A DNA stretch of 64,000 nucleotides, from positions 124,001 through 188,000 of the forward strand of contig JACRPS010000004.1 in NCBI GenBank assembly GCA_016223085.1, given 5' to 3'. A program made the translations under genes and the position numbers. The DNA is from Chloroflexota bacterium (GTDB lineage: Bacteria > Chloroflexota > Anaerolineae > Aggregatilineales > Phototrophicaceae). Shown here piece by piece: positions 52,079-60,293 of this stretch (positions within the stretch are counted from its first letter, which is position 1; every line of letters starts with the position of its first letter). Under the pieces are notes generated by a model that saw only the letters and a program-made list of their open reading frames with translations, was not told where the DNA came from and ran no database searches.

Positions 52079-52381
52079 CTAGCTCCCCCGCCGCGCCAGT
52101 GCGGTCAGGCTGCCGATCAGGTTGGCGAAGTCGCCGGTAGCCGCCGATTCGGGCAGTTCGACTGTATGCCGCCGGCCCTCGTCCTCAACCGTCAATGTGT
52201 ACTGGAAGCGGTCGGCGCCACCCGTAACCGACGGAATCACCGACGGCAGCGCAAAAAAGTCCAGCTTGTTCACCAGGTCGGAGAGCGCCTGGGCTTCTTG
52301 CGGCGGCAGGGACTCCGTATCCACCGCCCCAGCGACCCGAATATTGGCGAAACCGCCACTGCGTTCAAACTCAATCCGCAT
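52079..52381 (-). CDS. Emfourin-like protease inhibitor
   Basis: This 100-residue protein matches the protealysin-inhibitor (emfourin) family: RIEFERSGGFANIRV, VDTESLPPQEAQAL, GGADRFQYTLTVED and RRHTVELPES. Family members bind and block M4 protealysin-like peptidases. It lies 4 bases downstream of the M4 gene, the known gene order. No signal peptide is present, so the pair meet in the cytoplasm. It would protect the cell from its own protease. Confidence 0.85.
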   Translation of the reverse strand: MRIEFERSGGFANIRVAGAVDTESLPPQEAQALSDLVNKLDFFALPSVIPSVTGGADRFQYTLTVEDEGRRHTVELPESAATGDFANLIGSLTALARRGS

Positions 52382-52385
52382 GGGG

Positions 52386-53567
52386 TTACTTCTTTCTCGT
52401 CAGCGCGCGCTTCCCGACCAGACCAAGCAGCAGCACAGCCAGCCCGCCGACCAGGCGCGTGCAACCAGATAGATCAACCTTGTCGCCCTCGCTGGCGCTT
52501 ACCGGCAGCCCAACTTCCTTCCAGCCGGTTTCGACCGCTTTCTGTTCCAGGCTGCCCTTGCCGTACAATTCTCCGGCAGCCTCGTGTGTCAGCCGGGCGG
52601 CATCCGTGAACTGGGAGACACGCGTCAGCTTGTCACACAGCGCGACATACCAGATTTTCCCGGCTTTCTCCCACGCCTTGCCGCCCAGTTCGCGGGAGAC
52701 CACGTAAAAAGCGTGGTTCGGAATACCGGAATTGATATGCACGCCGCCCTGATCCTGCGAGGTGTTGACGTAATCGTTCATGTGGCCGGGCTGTGGGTCT
52801 TTGCCAATCAGGGGGTCATTATAGGCTGTGCCCGGCTCTTTCATGGAACGAATGCCGACGCCGTTTATGTTGGATGAAAATAACCCCTTGCCGATAATCC
52901 AGTCCGCTTCCGCCGCCGTCTGGTTCAGCTTGTACTGCCGCACCAGCGAGCCAAACACGTCCGCGAAACTTTCATTCAGCGCCCCGGCCTGCTGGAAATA
53001 TACCAGACCGGCCTCGTACTGCACCACACCGTGTGTCAGTTCGTGGCCGATCACGCTGAGGTCAATCGTGAAGCGGTTGAACAGCCGCTCCGCCGGCGGC
53101 AACGCCTCGTGGCCACGACCGTAGGCCATCTGCGTGCCATCCCAGAACGCATTCTCGTAGTTGATACCAAAGTTGACACTGGACACCAGTGGCAGCCCCT
53201 GGCCGTCAATCGAATTGCGACCATAAATATCCTTGTAAAAATCGTAAGTCAGGGTAGCCCCATCGAAGGCTTCATCAATGTCCGGCAGATTGGGATCATT
53301 GCATGCCGGGTCGCCCTCCCCACGAACGCGCGTGCCGGGCAGATCGGTGCCGGTGCCACAGTCGAACACCGTACAGTCACGCGCCGGGGCTGCCATACGC
53401 TGACCGCGCTGGGTCATATCGGCTACTGCCTGCCGCTGGCCGCGAATCTGGGCCGACTGGAGGATGGTCCGCCGTGCCCACTCCTTCTGGGCAGGGGTAC
53501 CGTTCTGTGCCACTTTCTCAACAACGTACGGGGGGATAATGCACTCGAGCGGATTATGGTGAGTCAT
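52386..53567 (-). CDS. Protealysin-like M4 metallopeptidase
   Basis: This 393-residue thermolysin-type protease has the short protealysin propeptide (NPLECIIPPYVVEKVA) and no signal peptide. The zinc site is HELTH (175-179) with the downstream NESFADVFG glutamate, and the substrate His is in GGVHINSGIPNHAFY. The last 30 residues are unusual: after LSGCTR comes a hydrophobic segment (LVGGLAVLLLGLVG) and a basic end (KRALTRKK), which looks like a membrane anchor. The ATG at 53567 has GGAGGA 4 bases upstream; a longer frame to 53627 is not needed. It diverges from the eCIS genes. Confidence 0.93.
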   Translation of the reverse strand: MTHHNPLECIIPPYVVEKVAQNGTPAQKEWARRTILQSAQIRGQRQAVADMTQRGQRMAAPARDCTVFDCGTGTDLPGTRVRGEGDPACNDPNLPDIDEAFDGATLTYDFYKDIYGRNSIDGQGLPLVSSVNFGINYENAFWDGTQMAYGRGHEALPPAERLFNRFTIDLSVIGHELTHGVVQYEAGLVYFQQAGALNESFADVFGSLVRQYKLNQTAAEADWIIGKGLFSSNINGVGIRSMKEPGTAYNDPLIGKDPQPGHMNDYVNTSQDQGGVHINSGIPNHAFYVVSRELGGKAWEKAGKIWYVALCDKLTRVSQFTDAARLTHEAAGELYGKGSLEQKAVETGWKEVGLPVSASEGDKVDLSGCTRLVGGLAVLLLGLVGKRALTRKK

Positions 53568-53884
53568 CGTTCCTCCTACAGGTAATTTAGTACTACCGGA
53601 AAGTAAAGCGCCATTTTGATTTGACAAAGAGGCGGCCCAGGTGCTTTACTTAATTCAGAACTACATCTATAATTATAAACACAATTCATTTTTGCATATC
53701 TGATGTATGGGAATACCGTACTATATCCAACACACTTAATAGCACCGCTCACAGTACAACGTAATACAATCGGGTAGATGGCAGCACGTTTATTTGCCAT
53801 CTTAAGACTTCCTGCGGTTTCCGGGGCGAATGATGTAACGAGCTGGACCTTTACTTTCTGTAACTACGGGCCGGGCTGTAGATC
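53568..53884. other. Divergent intergenic region between M4 protease and eCIS
   Basis: This 317-base region is AT-rich and non-coding. A plus-strand promoter candidate is TTGACA (53621-53626) with TTTACT (53645-53650) at 18 bases, about 235 bases before the first eCIS gene. I saw no convincing minus-strand promoter. Confidence 0.5.
53621..53650 (+). promoter_or_regulatory. Candidate promoter of the eCIS operon
   Basis: TTGACA and TTTACT are spaced by 18 bases. It is a reasonable sigma-70-like site, but the long leader makes the assignment uncertain. Confidence 0.4.
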
Positions 53885-54559
53885 ATGATCGAGCAAACCG
53901 ATAAGCGACTGCGGGAGTGGGCTGAAAGCGTCCTCGACGGTACAACCGTGACGTTTGCGCCACCCGCTGCCGACCAATCGGGTCAGGCTGTCAGCCTGTA
54001 CCTGATGGAATTTGATACCGCTCCGCCCCCACGCGGTATGACCCGCCCACCGCTGCAATTTACGCTCGTTTATCTGGTTACAGCACAGGGCTACGAACCG
54101 GACGAGGCGCACCGGTTGCTCGGTGAACTGATCTTCGCGGCGCTGGATTCCACTGAATTTGAAGTGGATTTAAAACCCCTGCCCTACGCAGCCTGGACGG
54201 CCTTCGGTGTACCGCCACAGCCGTCCTTCTTCCTGCGGGCGCTCGCTCGCCGCGACCGCCCCGAACCCGAAATCAAATACGTGCGCAGGCCGCTGGTCAT
54301 TCACACCAGCCCGCTCGCCAGTCTGGAAGGAGTTGTCCTTGGACCAGGCGACATCCCCCTGGTTGGCGCACGAGTCGAAGTGCCCGGTATGCAGGCACGT
54401 ACCCAGACCGACTCGCATGGACGGTTTACCTTTTCCAGTCTTCCAACCGACCCTCCTATCCAGCAGCTTCGAATCCGGGCAAAAGGACGGGAGCAGGTGG
54501 TTGCGATAGAACCCTCCACCGACCGACCACTCGTCATTCGTTTCGATCTGTTGAAGTGA
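53885..54559 (+). CDS. Pvc16-like (DUF4255) tail-cap protein with CarboxypepD-reg-like domain
   Basis: This 224-residue protein opens the eCIS operon. Residues 1-145 resemble the DUF4255/Pvc16 N-terminal domain, the cap of the contractile tail (LREWAESVLDG, FTLVYLVTAQGYEPDEAHRLLGELI, AWTAFGVPPQPSFFLRA). Residues 145-224 look like a carboxypeptidase-regulatory beta-sandwich (LEGVVLGPGDIPLVGARVEV, GRFTFSSLP). The ATG at 53885 has a weak upstream site. It would cap the sheath at the top end. Confidence 0.85.
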   Translation: MIEQTDKRLREWAESVLDGTTVTFAPPAADQSGQAVSLYLMEFDTAPPPRGMTRPPLQFTLVYLVTAQGYEPDEAHRLLGELIFAALDSTEFEVDLKPLPYAAWTAFGVPPQPSFFLRALARRDRPEPEIKYVRRPLVIHTSPLASLEGVVLGPGDIPLVGARVEVPGMQARTQTDSHGRFTFSSLPTDPPIQQLRIRAKGREQVVAIEPSTDRPLVIRFDLLK

Positions 54560-54572
54560 AGAAAGGGGTAAC

Positions 54573-55754
54573 ATGCCAACCTATCTGGCACCGGGTATCT
54601 ATGTCGAGGAGATTTCGGGGGGCGCGAGACCGATTGAACGGGTGCCCAGCAGCGTTGCGGCGTTTGTTGGGCGAGCACCGGATCCGCGAGCGCGCTTGAA
54701 TCAGGCGGTTGCCATCACCAATCCAACGCAGTTCGCCCAGATTTACATCCCGGAAGGGGCGACCAGCACGCCGCTATCACATGCGGTCTTCGGGTTCTTT
54801 GACAACGGCGGTTCCTACTGCTATATCGTCAACACGGGCGATGGTGAGATTGTCGGCACAGGGCGGAAGAAAGCCGGGCTGGATTTACTGGAAGCGCGCG
54901 ACGATGTGGCGATTGTCTGCATCCCCGGTCTTACCTTGCCCCAGCACCATGCGGCGGCCATCGCCCACTGTGAGAAGATGAAGGACCGCTTCGCCATTCT
55001 GGATGGCCCGGGGCCGGAGCCAGTGGACGATCTGGCGCGGCTGACCCAGCTAGGTACTGCCGGTGGTGAAGGCGAAAACACGGGTTATCGTCCGGCAGAC
55101 ACGTCTTATGCTGCCTTCTACTATCCTTGGATTACCGTGCCGGATAAGCTCGACCCCAAGACGCTGGTGGATGTTCCGCCCAGCGGGCACATCGCCGGCA
55201 TTTACGCTCGCACCGACCGGACACCCGGCGTTCATAAAGCCCCGGCCAATGTCGTGATTCAGAATGCTGTAAACGTCACCGATGAAGTCACCCAGTCGGA
55301 GCAGGAACTGCTGAATCCGGCGGGTGTCAATGTGATACGAATGATCGGGCGTGGGATTCGTGTCTGGGGCGCGCGCACGCTGTCCGGTGATCCCGAATGG
55401 CGCTATATCAATGTACGCCGCCTGTTTAACCAGATTGAAGAATCCATTGAACAGGGCACGTACTGGGTGGTGTTTGAGCCAAACAATGTCACGCTGTGGA
55501 ACAGCATCAAACGTGATGTCAGCAACTTCCTGCGGCAGTACTGGACTGAAGGGGCGCTGATGGGCCGCACCGAACAGGAGGCCTATTTTGTAAAGTGTGA
55601 CGAGGAAACCAATCCCCCCGAATCCATTGACGCAGGCATGGTGATTACCGTCGTCGGCATCGCGCCGGTGAAGCCTGCTGAATTTGTCATCTTCCGTATC
55701 AGCCAGTCTACCGGTGGCGCACAAACCCAGGAGGGAGGAACGATAAATGCCTGA
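54573..55754 (+). CDS. eCIS contractile sheath protein
   Basis: This 393-residue protein resembles phage/eCIS sheath subunits. It has the N-terminal YLAPGIYVEEISGGARPIER and the C-terminal sheath handshake domain (WRYINVRRLFNQIEESIEQG, FVKCDEETNPPESIDAGMV, VGIAPVKPAEFVIFRI). It polymerises around the tube and contracts to fire. Only one sheath gene is present, whereas Afp and PVC have three. A GAAAGGGG site precedes the ATG. Its end overlaps the tube start by 8 bases. Confidence 0.95.
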   Translation: MPTYLAPGIYVEEISGGARPIERVPSSVAAFVGRAPDPRARLNQAVAITNPTQFAQIYIPEGATSTPLSHAVFGFFDNGGSYCYIVNTGDGEIVGTGRKKAGLDLLEARDDVAIVCIPGLTLPQHHAAAIAHCEKMKDRFAILDGPGPEPVDDLARLTQLGTAGGEGENTGYRPADTSYAAFYYPWITVPDKLDPKTLVDVPPSGHIAGIYARTDRTPGVHKAPANVVIQNAVNVTDEVTQSEQELLNPAGVNVIRMIGRGIRVWGARTLSGDPEWRYINVRRLFNQIEESIEQGTYWVVFEPNNVTLWNSIKRDVSNFLRQYWTEGALMGRTEQEAYFVKCDEETNPPESIDAGMVITVVGIAPVKPAEFVIFRISQSTGGAQTQEGGTINA

Positions 55755-56220
55755 GCCTGCACAGCAAGTACCCGCCGCCCAACCAGCAGCGGTCTTTACC
55801 GACCCGTACCGGTCGTATAACTTCAAACTCGAAATTCAGGGCGTGGTCGAAGGGCACTTTACGGAAGTCAGCGGCATTGGGGCCAGGGTTCAAGCCATCA
55901 AATACTGGGAAGGGGGCGATAACCAGGTTGTTCACGTGATTCCGGGCCGTGTCGAATATGCCGACATCGAACTGCGCTATGGCCTGACCGCCTCGCGCGA
56001 GTTGTTTGACTGGTTTATGACCGCCGTCCGGGGGCAGGTGGAACGGAAGAACATCTCCATTCTGATGCTGGATTCGGCGGGTGCGACCGAAGTCATGCGC
56101 TGGAACCTGTTTGATACGTGGATTCGGGAATGGCGCGGCGCACCGCTGGACGCGGCCAAAGGTCAGCTTGCGCTGGAAGCGGTCGTTCTGGTTTACTCTC
56201 GACTTGAACGCGTGCCGTAA
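55747..56220 (+). CDS. eCIS inner tube protein (gp19-like)
   Basis: This 157-residue protein matches T4 gp19-like tube subunits, with YNFKLEIQGVVEGHFTEVSG, IELRYGLTASRELFDWF and RRLE-like strand ends. It forms stacked hexamers that carry cargo through the sheath. It starts inside the sheath gene with GGAGG before the ATG (8-base overlap). Only one tube gene is seen; a second, tube-initiator paralogue of the Afp5 type is not found in the window. Confidence 0.94.
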   Translation: MPEPAQQVPAAQPAAVFTDPYRSYNFKLEIQGVVEGHFTEVSGIGARVQAIKYWEGGDNQVVHVIPGRVEYADIELRYGLTASRELFDWFMTAVRGQVERKNISILMLDSAGATEVMRWNLFDTWIREWRGAPLDAAKGQLALEAVVLVYSRLERVP

Positions 56221-56223
56221 GCT

Positions 56224-57291
56224 ATGTCTGCACCCAGCCGTCCGTCTGACCTGCTGCAGCAACTGACGCGGGAGTTCCGGGCATGGGCGGATAACCGGCA
56301 GCCATCCGCAGGCAGCGCAGCGTCTGTTACGCCCCTGGCGGCGATCGAACCCGGCAGCACGGGAGATTCGCCGCCGGCCCACTGGCCGCTGCGCTCCGGT
56401 AGCCCGCCCGCGCACTGGGTGGAACTGGTGCGCGCCAAAGCGCCGGGCTTGCTGGATGGCACGCTGCGCGGCGCGATTCGAACCCGGACAACGCCGCCTT
56501 CAGCCGTACCACCAGGGCCGCTGCACGTGGCAAATCCCGAACCGACGCCAGCGCCGCCTGAACTAACGGTGACAGAAATACCAGCCTCCGACGCGCGGCC
56601 AGTCCCCGAAGCGGGGGGCAACACCGCTCCAACCGACCAGCCGGATCCATCGCTCACCTTTTCGGCCAGCGAAGTGCCGCCAGCACAGCCGCCTAACTAT
56701 CCGACCGGGCCAAAGCGACGCTCGCAGCCGCTGCTGGTTTTTACGTCGGCAGAAAACGCGCCACCGTCCGCGCCGCCTATCGAAACACCTGCCGCCTCGT
56801 TGGCCGCGCTGCCGGTTTATGAACCGCCGGGCGCAGCGATACCGACCATGCCACTGCAAGCCACGCGCGCCGAGGCTGTGCCGCCAGCGGAACTCAACGT
56901 CAGCCGGGCAGAAGCAGCGAGTGCAGGGGAATGGCGCGCCCCTGAACCGCCAACCGTGCCAGTGGTCACATTTCCCCGGTACGGCGAACTGTCGCCGCTG
57001 ATACAGACGACAACGTTTCCGCCGACCGCCGGAGAACCAGCGCAGCGAACGACGAGTTTCCCGCCACCGGCAGCGAGTGAGTCTGTGGCGGAGCGAGCTG
57101 CCTACAGTGAAATGTTGGCTCCAGGGCGGAGTGTCATCCAATGGGAAACCCTGGAGGGGTACTGGCCGGAACTGCCACACCTGGACGAGCCGCCGGAAGC
57201 GGATGAGAGCAGCCTCCTGCGCGCCTGGACGCGCCAGGAACGGTTAGACCGCGAACAACGGGGGATAGGATGGAGCGAGCGTCTTTCTTAA
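56224..57291 (+). CDS. eCIS-associated Pro/Ala-rich protein, function unknown
   Basis: This 355-residue protein starts 4 bases after the tube gene. It has a short N-terminal helix (LLQQLTREFRAWADNRQ), then a long Pro/Ala/Glu-rich, probably disordered region (about 30-290), and a more ordered C-terminus (YSEMLAPGRSVIQWETLEGY, SLLRAWTRQERLDREQRG). No known domain, signal peptide or membrane helix is visible. Its place between tube and LysM genes suggests a baseplate or adaptor role. Its last 22 bases overlap the next gene. Confidence 0.75.
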   Translation: MSAPSRPSDLLQQLTREFRAWADNRQPSAGSAASVTPLAAIEPGSTGDSPPAHWPLRSGSPPAHWVELVRAKAPGLLDGTLRGAIRTRTTPPSAVPPGPLHVANPEPTPAPPELTVTEIPASDARPVPEAGGNTAPTDQPDPSLTFSASEVPPAQPPNYPTGPKRRSQPLLVFTSAENAPPSAPPIETPAASLAALPVYEPPGAAIPTMPLQATRAEAVPPAELNVSRAEAASAGEWRAPEPPTVPVVTFPRYGELSPLIQTTTFPPTAGEPAQRTTSFPPPAASESVAERAAYSEMLAPGRSVIQWETLEGYWPELPHLDEPPEADESSLLRAWTRQERLDREQRGIGWSERLS

Positions 57292-58001
57292 TTGAGGATA
57301 CTAACCAGCGCGTTAGCTGCCTGCTCAACCCGGAGAGCCTTGTCATCCGGCGCACTGCTGGCGTGCGTCCGCGCCGGTTGGCGGGCGGGCATCTCACCGG
57401 CAGCGGCCTTAGCGATGACCCGGTGTTTTATACCGGCGGTGGCAGAACGGAACTCGATCTCGACCTGCTGTTTGACATCGGGCTGGCCGGTTCTTCGATT
57501 ACAAGCGAGGACGTGCGCGATCTGACCGGCATTTTCTGGAGTCTGGCGGAAAACACCGCCGGCACCGATGGTTACCGCCAACCACGTGTTGTGCGGTTCG
57601 TCTGGGGCAAGGCGCCGACCTTCCCCGGCGTGGTGGTGGCAGTGGCGGAACGGCTGGAACGCTTCACCGTGTCCGGCGCGGCGCAGCGGTCCTGGTTGCG
57701 GATGCGGCTGCTGCGGGTGAGCGAAGCTTCCGCACTGCAAACGCCCGTAGCGCCGGAGATCAACGCCGAAGACATGTCGGTCGAAACACTGCCGGAAGAC
57801 CTGCAGGTAGCCGATGAGGATGTCACCCTGCACGAATACATCGCTGGCGAACGGCTGGACGAAATTGCCTTCCGTTATTACGGCAACAGCGCCCTGTGGC
57901 GGGTTATCGCTGCGTTTAACCTCATCGCCGACCCGAACAATATCCCACCCGGCCAGATTCTCCGCATCCCGCCGCTAAGCGCGCTGGGGGCGATTGCATG
58001 A
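57270..58001 (+). CDS. eCIS baseplate hub protein with LysM (Afp7/gp53-like)
   Basis: This 243-residue protein has an N-terminal CIS-specific domain (VSCLLNPESLVIRRTAG, YTGGGRTELDLDLLFDIG) and a C-terminal LysM motif (YIAGERLDEIAFRYYG ... PPGQILRIP). This arrangement is typical of the eCIS baseplate protein that joins tube and spike. The ATG at 57270, with GGGGGATAGG before it, overlaps the unknown gene upstream by 22 bases. Its stop overlaps the spike gene start as ATGA. Confidence 0.92.
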   Translation: MERASFLIEDTNQRVSCLLNPESLVIRRTAGVRPRRLAGGHLTGSGLSDDPVFYTGGGRTELDLDLLFDIGLAGSSITSEDVRDLTGIFWSLAENTAGTDGYRQPRVVRFVWGKAPTFPGVVVAVAERLERFTVSGAAQRSWLRMRLLRVSEASALQTPVAPEINAEDMSVETLPEDLQVADEDVTLHEYIAGERLDEIAFRYYGNSALWRVIAAFNLIADPNNIPPGQILRIPPLSALGAIA

Positions 58002-59518
58002 ACGGCGTGTTTGGCTTTCCCACGCTGACAGTCGAGGCCGGGGGCAGCCCACTGTCCGCCGAGGACACGTTCGCGCTGGCGGAAGTCCGGGTGCAGCAGC
58101 GGCTGTCGCTGCCAACGATGTGTGAGCTGGTGTTCTACGATGCGCCCGACTCGCTGCGTGTGACCACCATGCTCGACCTCGGCACACCGTTCCGCGTGCT
58201 GGTCAGCGGCCACCCAACGCCGTTGTTTGTCGGCGAAGTGACAGCCATCGAATATGGCTATGGCGCAGCCAACGGGCAGGAAATCCGCGTGCGCGGCTAT
58301 GATCTGCTCCACCGGCTGCGCAAGCGGCAGACAGTGCGGGCACACGTGCAGATCACCCCGGCAGACCTGGCGCGTGAACTGGTGGCCGATCTCGGCCTTA
58401 ACGTAGCAGCGACGGACACTGGCCCGGTCTGGCAGCGGGTGATTCAGCACCGTCAGTCCGACCTGGAACTGCTGGTAAACCTGGCCGAACGCTGCGGGCT
58501 GTATCTGACCGTGTGGGAAAACACGTTGAATCTGGTGACGCTGGAAGGCACAGGTGACGCGGTCTCGCTGGAACTGGGTGATTCGCTGTTTGAAGCGCGG
58601 GTTGAGGTGAACGCTGACCCCGCCGTTCGCTCGGTCGCGGCAGCAGGCTGGAATCCGCTGCGGGTAGAAACGCATAACGGGCAGGCATCCAGCGCCAGAG
58701 TTGGCCGCAGCGTGAGCGCCGAAGCGCCGCCGGAGCGCGTGGGTGTTAACGGCACGCGCGATCTCGTCAACGAAGTGGCGCAGGACGACTCCCACGCGGA
58801 AGCCTTTGCCCAGGCGGAACTGGACGTGCGCGTCGCCCGCGAAGTGGTGCTGTCCGGCACGGCGGAAGGTAATCCACTGATTCGTGCCGGCGGGCAGGTA
58901 TACGTCAGCGGTATCGCAGCGGAAGTCGCCGGGTTTTACGTGGTCACCTCGGTCAATCACCAGATCAACAAACGCGCCGGCTTTGTATCAGAGTTTTCGA
59001 CCGCCCCACCGTCGCCCTTGAAGCCGGCACGCACCCCTATCGCCGCGCTCGGCGTGGTGACGCAGATAGACGACCCGGAAAACGTCGGACGGGTGCGGGT
59101 ATCGCTGCCGACCTATGGCGGTGTGGAAACGGGCTGGATGAGTACGGTGTCGGTCGGCGCCGGCGCGGGCAAAGGGCTGATGGCCCAGCCAGACGTAGAC
59201 GACCTGGTGCTGGTGCTGTTTGCCGACGACGACCCCGGCCAGGGAGTCATTATCGGCAGCCTGTACGGCGTGAACGGCCCGCCGGACGTGGGCATTGAGG
59301 GCGGCATCGTGCGGCGCTACACGCTGCTGACCCCCGGCGGCCAGCGTATTCGGCTGGATGATACTCACAATATCATCCGCGTTGAAAACAAGGACGGCAG
59401 CTACGTTGAACTCGCGCCGCAGAAGGTGCGCGTCCACGCGGCGACCGATCTGGACATCGAAGCGCCGGGGAAGACGGTGACGGTGCGGGCGCAGGCCATT
59501 AACTTCGAGAGGGGCTGA
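57998..59518 (+). CDS. eCIS VgrG-like spike protein (gp27/gp5-type)
   Basis: This 506-residue protein is the central spike. Residues 1-340 resemble gp27/late-control D (VRGYDLLHRLRKRQTVRAHV, YLTVWENTLNLV), residues 350-440 form an OB-fold (GVVTQIDDPENVGRVRVSLP, GLMAQPDVDDLVLVLFADDD), and the C-terminal part is a short beta-helix (RYTLLTPGGQRIRLDDTHN). It sits at the tip of the tube below the hub. The start overlaps the LysM stop (ATGA) and the stop overlaps the PAAR-like gene (TGATG). Confidence 0.95.
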   Translation: MNGVFGFPTLTVEAGGSPLSAEDTFALAEVRVQQRLSLPTMCELVFYDAPDSLRVTTMLDLGTPFRVLVSGHPTPLFVGEVTAIEYGYGAANGQEIRVRGYDLLHRLRKRQTVRAHVQITPADLARELVADLGLNVAATDTGPVWQRVIQHRQSDLELLVNLAERCGLYLTVWENTLNLVTLEGTGDAVSLELGDSLFEARVEVNADPAVRSVAAAGWNPLRVETHNGQASSARVGRSVSAEAPPERVGVNGTRDLVNEVAQDDSHAEAFAQAELDVRVAREVVLSGTAEGNPLIRAGGQVYVSGIAAEVAGFYVVTSVNHQINKRAGFVSEFSTAPPSPLKPARTPIAALGVVTQIDDPENVGRVRVSLPTYGGVETGWMSTVSVGAGAGKGLMAQPDVDDLVLVLFADDDPGQGVIIGSLYGVNGPPDVGIEGGIVRRYTLLTPGGQRIRLDDTHNIIRVENKDGSYVELAPQKVRVHAATDLDIEAPGKTVTVRAQAINFERG

Positions 59519-59859
59519 TGAAGATACTCACGCAGGATGCGCTGGTGGTATGCGAACATGAACTGGGCGTGGTCAAAAACAACCCGACCCAGAGTCTAGT
59601 GACCATCGAACGGCGCAAGGTGCTGGTGGAGATTGACCCGGAAGGCCGTCAGATCGGCGGCTGCCCCAACTACGGCATCACGATCAAGCCGTGCCTGACG
59701 ACCCTCAAGGTGCAGGTGGGCTACTCCGACCTGATCCGCATTGAGGGCCGCCGCGTTTGCCTGGACACGGTGACAGGTTTCACCGATGGTACGCCGCCCG
59801 GCCTGATTCACTACAAGGTGAACAACGCTGGTCAGCACTTTGTCTCGGAGGGCGGCTGA
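59518..59859 (+). CDS. PAAR-like spike-tip protein (candidate)
   Basis: This 113-residue protein lies just after the spike gene, where eCIS loci encode the spike tip (Afp10-like). It has four Cys and short glycine turns (VVCEHELG, IGGCPNYG, IKPCLTT, RVCLDTV), compatible with a small metal-stabilised beta-cone. It does not carry a full PAAR signature that I can see. It overlaps both neighbours by one base (TGATG), so it is a core part of the assembly operon. Confidence 0.65.
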   Translation: MKILTQDALVVCEHELGVVKNNPTQSLVTIERRKVLVEIDPEGRQIGGCPNYGITIKPCLTTLKVQVGYSDLIRIEGRRVCLDTVTGFTDGTPPGLIHYKVNNAGQHFVSEGG

Positions 59860-60293
59860 TGGCGACTGTTCCGCGCTTCCGCGCCTGGCGCTTTTTATAT
59901 CCGCAGCTTGACGCGCCGCCGGATTACGCCGGGCTGGCCCTTAACGCGCGCGGCGGGGTGGACATGGTGCAGGACAACGACTCGGTGCGGCAGGCGGTGC
60001 TGCTGCTGCTCTCCACCGAACCGGGCGAACGGGTGATGCGTCCGCGCTACGGCTGCCGGATTCACCAGCTTATCTTTATGCCCGCTGACAATACCACTTC
60101 CGGATTAGCCATCTTTTACGTGGAGCGCGCGCTGGAAGAATGGGAGCCGCGGGTCGAGATTGTCCGCCTGGACGCGAGAGTGAACGATTCCGAGCCGGGA
60201 CGGCTGGATATCCTGTTGGAATACCGGGTACGGGCGACGCAGCGCACCGATGCGCTGACCATTTCGCTCAACCTGTCTGGAGGGAGAAGCTGA
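59859..60293 (+). CDS. eCIS baseplate wedge protein (gp25-like)
   Basis: This 144-residue protein matches the GPW/gp25 family: NDSVRQAVLLLLSTEPGERV, MRPRYGCRIHQLIF and VNDSEPGRLDILLEYRV. gp25 nucleates sheath polymerisation at the baseplate. The ATG at 59859 overlaps the previous stop as TGATG; a longer frame to 59757 overlaps the upstream gene and is rejected. Its stop overlaps the baseplate J start in the same way. Confidence 0.93.
   Translation: MATVPRFRAWRFLYPQLDAPPDYAGLALNARGGVDMVQDNDSVRQAVLLLLSTEPGERVMRPRYGCRIHQLIFMPADNTTSGLAIFYVERALEEWEPRVEIVRLDARVNDSEPGRLDILLEYRVRATQRTDALTISLNLSGGRS

Noticed and set aside
52386-53567. M4 protease as a secreted thermolysin
   Set aside because: No signal peptide and only a short propeptide; this is the protealysin type with a cytoplasmic emfourin inhibitor.
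57288-58960. Long minus-strand frames under the LysM and spike genes
   Set aside because: They are antisense to well-supported eCIS genes and have no domain resemblance.
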